Of a DNA stretch of 64,000 nucleotides, positions 59,638 through 64,000 are shown one piece after another (position 1 is the stretch's first letter; each line of letters begins with the position of its first letter). The notes beneath the pieces were generated by a model, which made no database searches, was not told the origin of the DNA, and was given only the letters and a program-made list of their open reading frames with translations. The stretch lies in contig CAXXXL010000005.1 in the NCBI GenBank assembly GCA_963666505.2, forward strand, positions 62,001 to 126,000, given 5' to 3'. A program made the translations under genes and the position numbers. The stretch is from JABGQS01 sp963666505 (GTDB lineage: Bacteria > Bacillota > Clostridia > Christensenellales > SZUA-584).

Positions 59638-59675
59638 AAATCTGAATAAACTTCTAATATTCGATGGAGGTAATT

Positions 59676-60587
59676 ATGGGAGAATTATTAGCGTATCTTA
59701 ACGGAGAATACATACCGCACAGCGAATGCAAACTGCCCGTTTTCGACCTTGGCATAGTGCTGGGGGCTGCGGTCACAGACTTCACACGCACTTTTAACGG
59801 AGTGCCTTTCCGCATAGAAGACCATGTAGAGCGCCTGTACCGTTCGTGCAAGTATACGTATCTTAAACCAAAGCAGACAAAGGAAGAGACGATAGAGATA
59901 TCAAAAAAGCTTGTAGAGCACAACAGCAAGGTAATGCCCGGCAACGAATGGGGCATAATCTATTACATAACCGGTGGAGTCAACACGGTATATGCCGGAG
60001 GCGCAGGGCTGCAGGCAGACCTTGAATGCACATATGTACAACACACATTCCCGATGCCGTTCCATTTGTGGAGCGATATCTTTACTAAAGGTATACACTG
60101 CGTGACTCCGGCTCACAGACACTTTCCGCCTCAGTGCCTGTCTTCCAAGATAAAGAACCGCAACAGGCTGCACATGTGGGTGGGCGGCAAGGAGGCTGCG
60201 CTTGCAGACCCGGGTGCCATGGCGCTGTACCTTGATATTAACGGATTCATAACAGAAACGGGCGGCTCGAACTTCCTTATATACAAAGACGGAAAGGTGA
60301 TTTCACCGCGGCCGCCGAACATACTTTGGGGCATTAGCCTTCAGACCGTAACTGAGATACTGGATGAGATGGGAATAGAGTTCGTCACAGACGATATAAC
60401 AGCATATGATGTGGCAAATGCACAGGAAGCGTTTGTTCCGACTTCGCCCTATTGCATCGGGCCGGCAGTTAAAATAAACGGCAACGTTATCGGTGACGGA
60501 AAGCCGGGCAAGTTGTGGCGACAGATTCTTGACAGATGGAGCGAGATGGTAGGCAAGGATATATACGCTGAGATAGTCGGACAGTAA
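59676..60587 (+). CDS. Class IV PLP-dependent aminotransferase
   Basis: 303 aa from ATG 59676 with GGAGGT upstream. Fold-type IV pattern: AYLNGEYIPHSECKLPVFDLGIVLGAAVTDFTRTFNGVPFRIEDHVERLYRSC, catalytic Lys in CLSSKIKNRNRLHM, GFITETGGSNFLIYKDGKVISP and TVTEILDEMGIEF. These enzymes act on branched-chain or D-amino acids or aminodeoxychorismate. The specificity pocket does not decide which; branched-chain transaminase is plausible. Separate transcription unit with its own promoter. Confidence 0.9.
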   Translation: MGELLAYLNGEYIPHSECKLPVFDLGIVLGAAVTDFTRTFNGVPFRIEDHVERLYRSCKYTYLKPKQTKEETIEISKKLVEHNSKVMPGNEWGIIYYITGGVNTVYAGGAGLQADLECTYVQHTFPMPFHLWSDIFTKGIHCVTPAHRHFPPQCLSSKIKNRNRLHMWVGGKEAALADPGAMALYLDINGFITETGGSNFLIYKDGKVISPRPPNILWGISLQTVTEILDEMGIEFVTDDITAYDVANAQEAFVPTSPYCIGPAVKINGNVIGDGKPGKLWRQILDRWSEMVGKDIYAEIVGQ

Positions 60588-60664
60588 AGCACGAACGATG
60601 GTGGTTTTACCTGTAAAGCTGCAGTGTAAAAAGAAAACAGACTGTGGTTGCTGGAAATTAAGTA

Positions 60665-60692
60665 TTGATTTTTCTTTTCTATATGTTATAAT
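60665..60692 (+). promoter_or_regulatory. Promoter of rpmE
   Basis: TTGATT at 60665-60670, 16-bp spacer, TATAAT at 60687-60692. AGGTGAG before the ATG. Confidence 0.7.
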
Positions 60693-60745
60693 GTTCTTTG
60701 CGACTTCGAAATAAAAGAATGTTTATATAGATTGAGGTGAGAACA

Positions 60746-60946
60746 ATGAAAAAGGGTATACATCCGGAGTATAACGAATGCACAGTAAAGTGCGCATGCG
60801 GCGAGACTTTCGTAACAGGCTCGGTCAACAAAGAAATGAAGGTCGAAATCTGCTCTAAGTGCCATCCGTTCTTTACAGGCAAGCAGAAACTGGTTGATAC
60901 AGGCGGCCGTGTTGACAGGTTCAACAAGAGATACGGCATCAAATAA
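60746..60946 (+). CDS. rpmE: 50S ribosomal protein L31
   Basis: 66 aa from ATG 60746 (GTG 60737 upstream lacks the ribosome binding site position). MKKGIHPEYNECTVKCACGETF...ICSKCHPFFTGKQKLVDTGGRVDRFNKRYG is the L31 fold with CxC and CxxC zinc ligands, so it is the zinc-binding form. Binds the large ribosomal subunit. Followed by a terminator. Confidence 0.98.
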   Translation: MKKGIHPEYNECTVKCACGETFVTGSVNKEMKVEICSKCHPFFTGKQKLVDTGGRVDRFNKRYGIK

Positions 60947-60966
60947 GAACTTTTTTGAAACTTTAG

Positions 60967-60990
60967 CAGACCGAGTATTCGGTCTGTTTT
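60967..60990 (+). terminator. rpmE terminator
   Basis: CAGACCGA pairs with TCGGTCTG around GTAT, followed by TTTT. Confidence 0.9.
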
Positions 60991-61045
60991 ACTATGTTTC
61001 AGATATATAGTATACTGGTTGCAATATAGGGAAAGAGGACGGCAT

Positions 61046-62101
61046 ATGAGAAAAACTAATATCGGAGGTCAGGGTGTCTTGGAGGGCGTCATGATGCGTT
61101 CCGAATCAGTATGCGGGCTCGCTGTAAGAAAAGCATCCGGCGAAGTGAAGTATACGAAAGATAAAATAAGCCTTGTTTCAAACAAGAACAAGATATTTAA
61201 GCTGCCCATTATAAGGGGAGTTGTAAACCTTATCGATATGATGGGGTTCGGTGTAAAAACGCTTACCAAGTCGGCAAAGATGTATGACGAGCAGTCCACC
61301 GATTATGAGCCAAGTAAGTTCGAAAAGATGATAGCCAAGAAAACCGGAAAAGATGCTATGGATATTGCTATGGTTTTCGCTGTTATTGTGGCTTTGGCAC
61401 TGGCTGTCGGTATATTCTTCATACTGCCGTCATTTCTGGCAGGACTTATATACAACATTCAGGATGGACAGGTTATATACAACCTTATCGAAGGTGGAAT
61501 ACGGCTTGTAATATTCCTTGGCTACGTAATGGTGATATCTCTTGTAAAGGACATCAAACGGGTATACAGATATCACGGTGCAGAGCACAAGACAATAAGC
61601 GCATATGAACATGAAGAAGAACTCAAAGTCGAAAACGTGCGCAAGTATAAGACTCTTCACCCAAGGTGCGGAACGAGCTATTTGTTCCTGGTTATGATAA
61701 TTTCAATAGTACTGTTTTCACTGCTTGGACACAGCAGCAATCTTTTTGCCAGAATCGGTCTTAGACTGCTGATGCTTCCGCTGGTAGCGGGTGTATCATA
61801 CGAGTTCTTGAAATTTGCGGCAAGGGGAGAGAGTCTTTTCTTCCGTATTATCAGATGGCCGGGAATGCAGCTGCAGAGACTTACGACTGCAGAGCCGGAT
61901 GACGCTATACTGGAGGTTGCAATATTAGCGTTCGAAGCGGCGTTGGGTGAAAAGAGCGATGAAGAGCTCGAAGAGATGAAGAAGAACTTCGACAGATCAC
62001 CAAAGAAGGAAGAAACGGAGCAAACTGCTGCCGATGAGCAACCAGAGAAGTCAGCGCCGAAGCAGGAACCGGCAGCTGCGGGAAGCAATGAAAGCACTTG
62101 A
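61046..62101 (+). CDS. DUF1385 (YqhQ-like) membrane protein
   Basis: 351 aa from ATG 61046 with AAAGAGGA upstream. GGQGVLEGVMMRSESVCGLAVRK at the N terminus, then four membrane helices (AVIVALALAVGIFFILPSFLAGLIY, LVIFLGYVMVISLV, YLFLVMIISIVLFSLLG) with YRYHGAEHKTISAYE, and the Glu/Lys/Pro-rich tail. Location between rpmE and prmC-prfA is standard in Clostridia. Function unknown. Confidence 0.92.
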   Translation: MRKTNIGGQGVLEGVMMRSESVCGLAVRKASGEVKYTKDKISLVSNKNKIFKLPIIRGVVNLIDMMGFGVKTLTKSAKMYDEQSTDYEPSKFEKMIAKKTGKDAMDIAMVFAVIVALALAVGIFFILPSFLAGLIYNIQDGQVIYNLIEGGIRLVIFLGYVMVISLVKDIKRVYRYHGAEHKTISAYEHEEELKVENVRKYKTLHPRCGTSYLFLVMIISIVLFSLLGHSSNLFARIGLRLLMLPLVAGVSYEFLKFAARGESLFFRIIRWPGMQLQRLTTAEPDDAILEVAILAFEAALGEKSDEELEEMKKNFDRSPKKEETEQTAADEQPEKSAPKQEPAAAGSNEST

Positions 62102-62903
62102 TGCTCAAAGAGCGGTAAGCTCGCTGCTGGCTTCACAGCAGATACCAGAGCCGGAGGCAAAGGCAAATGTGCTGGTCGGCCATGTTTTAAAAGACGGCGA
62201 TGTTTTTGCAGAAGTTTCGGATAATGACTGGAGCGCTATCCTGAAAATGGCTGATGAAGCAGGCAAGGGCGTTCCGGTAGAATATATAACCGGCAGAGCA
62301 TACTTTAGATATATAAAGCTGTCCGTGACGCCGAATGTGCTGATACCAAGGAAAGAAACAGAGCTGGTCGCCGGCGCTGCGATAGATCTTATGCGGCAAT
62401 GGAGATATAAGACAGCTCTTGATATGTGCACAGGCAGCGGCTGCATAGCGATATCGCTGGCGAAAGAAACAGGCGCAGAGGTAAGCGCAGCGGACATAAG
62501 CGAAAAAGCGATAGAGCTTGCGGAAAAAAACGCAGAGGAAAACAAAGCTGACGTCAAGTTTTTTGTCAGCGATATGTTTGAAAAAGCGGAGCAGAGCTTT
62601 GACTTGATAGTATGCAACCCGCCGTATGTCAGCAACGCAGAATTCGAAGGGCTTCCTGACGACGTAAAAAGCTATGAACCCCCAGGTGCGCTAAAAGCAG
62701 ACGACGGCTTGGTGTTTTACCGCATAATAGCGAAAGATGCGCCGAAATATATGAATGCGGGCGGTGCGCTGGTGCTGGAGATAGGCGCAGGGCAGGCGCG
62801 TGATGTTATAGGGCTGCTTGAAGAAGCTGGCTTTAAGCAAATAGAATGTAAAAAAGATTATCAGAGGCGTGACAGGATAGTTATGGCTTTTAAAGGAAGA
62901 TAG
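62088..62903 (+). CDS. prmC: Release factor glutamine methyltransferase PrmC
   Basis: 271 aa from ATG 62088, overlapping the DUF1385 gene by 14 bp. LIPRKETELVAGAAIDL, ALDMCTGSGCIAISLAKE (SAM motif), VCNPPYVSNAEFEGL (NPPY catalytic motif), YEPPGALKADDGLVFYRII. Methylates the glutamine of the GGQ motif in release factors; the RF1 gene follows three bases downstream. Confidence 0.97.
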   Translation: MKALDAQRAVSSLLASQQIPEPEAKANVLVGHVLKDGDVFAEVSDNDWSAILKMADEAGKGVPVEYITGRAYFRYIKLSVTPNVLIPRKETELVAGAAIDLMRQWRYKTALDMCTGSGCIAISLAKETGAEVSAADISEKAIELAEKNAEENKADVKFFVSDMFEKAEQSFDLIVCNPPYVSNAEFEGLPDDVKSYEPPGALKADDGLVFYRIIAKDAPKYMNAGGALVLEIGAGQARDVIGLLEEAGFKQIECKKDYQRRDRIVMAFKGR

Positions 62904-62906
62904 AGA

Positions 62907-63971
62907 ATGTTTGACAAACTTGCAGCAAATAAAAAAAGATTCAAAGAGCTGGAAACAGAGCTTAGCAAGAGCGAAACCGTGCAGAACCAGGAGCTTTATA
63001 CAAAGCTTATAAAAGAGCATGCATCGCTTTCTGAAATAGTTCAGAAATATGATGAGCACAAAGAGAACGAAGATCAGCTTGCAGATTTAAAACTGATGCT
63101 TGCTGACGACGATGCAGATATTGTCGCTATGGCGAAGGAAGAGTTAAGCGAGCTTGAGGAGAAGAACGAAGAGCTCGAAGAGGAGCTAAAGCTCCTGCTG
63201 CTTCCCAAAGACCCCAACGATGACAAGAACGTCGTGCTGGAGATAAGAGCGGGTACAGGCGGAGACGAAGCTGCTCTTTTTGGTGCAAATCTTCTTCGTA
63301 TGTACACACGCTATTCAGAGCGCACCGGATATGGCATGGAGACGCTCAGCTCTAATATTACCGAGCTTGGCGGCGTTAAAGAGATAACGCTGCTGATAGC
63401 TGGCAAAGGCGCATATTCCCGCCTAAAATATGAGAGCGGTGTGCACAGGGTTCAGCGTGTTCCGGAGACGGAGTCTTCCGGACGTATACACACCTCTGCG
63501 GCAACTGTTGCAGTGCTGCCCGAAGCGGAAGATGTGGATATAGAGATAAACCCGGGCGATCTGCGCATAGACGTATACCGTTCTTCCGGCAACGGCGGGC
63601 AGAGCGTTAACACTACGGACAGTGCAGTGCGTATAACACACGAACCGAGCGGACTTGTAGTTACATGTCAGGACGAAAAATCTCAGCTTAAGAACAAGGA
63701 CAAAGCCATGAAGGTGCTTAAAGCCCGGCTTTACGATATGGCGAAGCAGGAGCAGGAGCAAGCGCAGTCGCAGAACAGAAAGAGCCAGGTGGGCTCGGGC
63801 GACAGAAGCGAGCGTGTCCGCACATACAACTTCCCGCAGGGCAGGGTGACAGACCACCGCATATCCATGACGCTTTATAAGCTGGAAGCTTTCCTTGACG
63901 GTGACATGGACGAGATGATAGATGCGCTGATAATGGATGAAAAGACAAAGGCGCTGAGTGCACAGGAATAA
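62907..63971 (+). CDS. prfA: Peptide chain release factor 1
   Basis: 354 aa. RVPETESSGRIHTSAATVAV holds the P-x-T codon-reading motif (PET; PAT in E. coli), and RSSGNGGQSVNTTDSAVRI the GGQ. The long N-terminal helices contain a Glu-rich run (ELEEKNEELEEELKLLL). Recognises UAA and UAG. The stop at 63971 is followed by the left arm of what looks like a terminator cut off by the window edge. Confidence 0.98.
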   Translation: MFDKLAANKKRFKELETELSKSETVQNQELYTKLIKEHASLSEIVQKYDEHKENEDQLADLKLMLADDDADIVAMAKEELSELEEKNEELEEELKLLLLPKDPNDDKNVVLEIRAGTGGDEAALFGANLLRMYTRYSERTGYGMETLSSNITELGGVKEITLLIAGKGAYSRLKYESGVHRVQRVPETESSGRIHTSAATVAVLPEAEDVDIEINPGDLRIDVYRSSGNGGQSVNTTDSAVRITHEPSGLVVTCQDEKSQLKNKDKAMKVLKARLYDMAKQEQEQAQSQNRKSQVGSGDRSERVRTYNFPQGRVTDHRISMTLYKLEAFLDGDMDEMIDALIMDEKTKALSAQE

Positions 63972-64000
63972 AGAAGAAAATAAAAAGCCCTTCACATCCT

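Noticed and set aside
62105..62635. Long minus-strand frame opposite prmC
   Set aside because: Serine/alanine-rich mirror of a well-supported gene; shadow frame.
63972..64000. Start of a possible terminator after prfA
   Set aside because: Only the left arm (AAAAAGCCC) is inside the window.

Overview
The window looks like chromosomal DNA of an anaerobic, low-to-moderate GC Clostridia-type Firmicute. Grounds: Bacillota-type promoters and strong Shine-Dalgarno sites, a canonical rpmE, DUF1385 (YqhQ-like), prmC, prfA run, a corrinoid methyltransferase set with a PocR/AraC regulator, PadR regulators, and debris of a Tn1549-type conjugative element. No rRNA or species marker is present, so no species is named.

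Layout. (1) 1-6.5 kb: the tail of a truncated gene, then a three-gene Ser/Thr-phosphorylation operon (FHA-FHA-ABC exporter, PP2C phosphatase, transmembrane Hanks kinase with a triplicated outer domain). (2) 6.6-11 kb: recombination genes (small serine resolvase, large serine recombinase with two tiny upstream ORFs, ParB-like protein) and a promoter plus strong hairpin leader. (3) 11-16.8 kb: an ABC-2 exporter operon with two permeases, a NEW3-type accessory protein and a calcium-repeat lipoprotein, then a secreted metallo-beta-lactamase-fold protein and a truncated response regulator. (4) 16.9-32 kb: integrative-element cargo (ParM/ParR-like pair, CAP-domain lipoprotein, large SpaA/CnaB surface protein, HD-GYP protein, DUF3846, DUF6904, GIY-YIG-like, ADP-ribosylglycohydrolase), interrupted by an IS110 element on the minus strand whose upstream region carries a candidate bridge RNA. 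(5) 31.3-39 kb: PadR-controlled genes bracketed by two copies of a ~360-bp direct repeat exactly 7,380 bp apart, each carrying a broken start of the large Tn1549-type helicase/methylase gene. (6) 39.1-48.9 kb: a two-component system, CPBP protease, MFS transporter and a YxlEFG-like ABC set, bracketed by two copies of the tRNA-Ser 3' flank and terminator. (7) 48.9-64 kb: more GC-rich core genome with tRNA-Ser(UGA), the corrinoid set, a lipocalin-like/PEP-utilising enzyme pair, four tandem UPF0316 paralogues with a LOG-family gene, a class IV aminotransferase and the translation genes.

How it fits together: 1-49 kb is a mosaic of mobile modules in several states of decay next to a conserved core. 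A recurrent design in the cargo is a compact hairpin plus T-run placed a few dozen bases upstream of the ribosome binding site. The best candidates for new biology are the IS110 guide-RNA region (14-bp terminal helix and a separate 14-bp complementarity to the other end of the element), the repeated leader hairpins, the NEW3/TSP3 ABC exporter, the UPF0316 tetrad, and the methyltransferase-thioredoxin fusion that lacks an expected zinc-ligand histidine.
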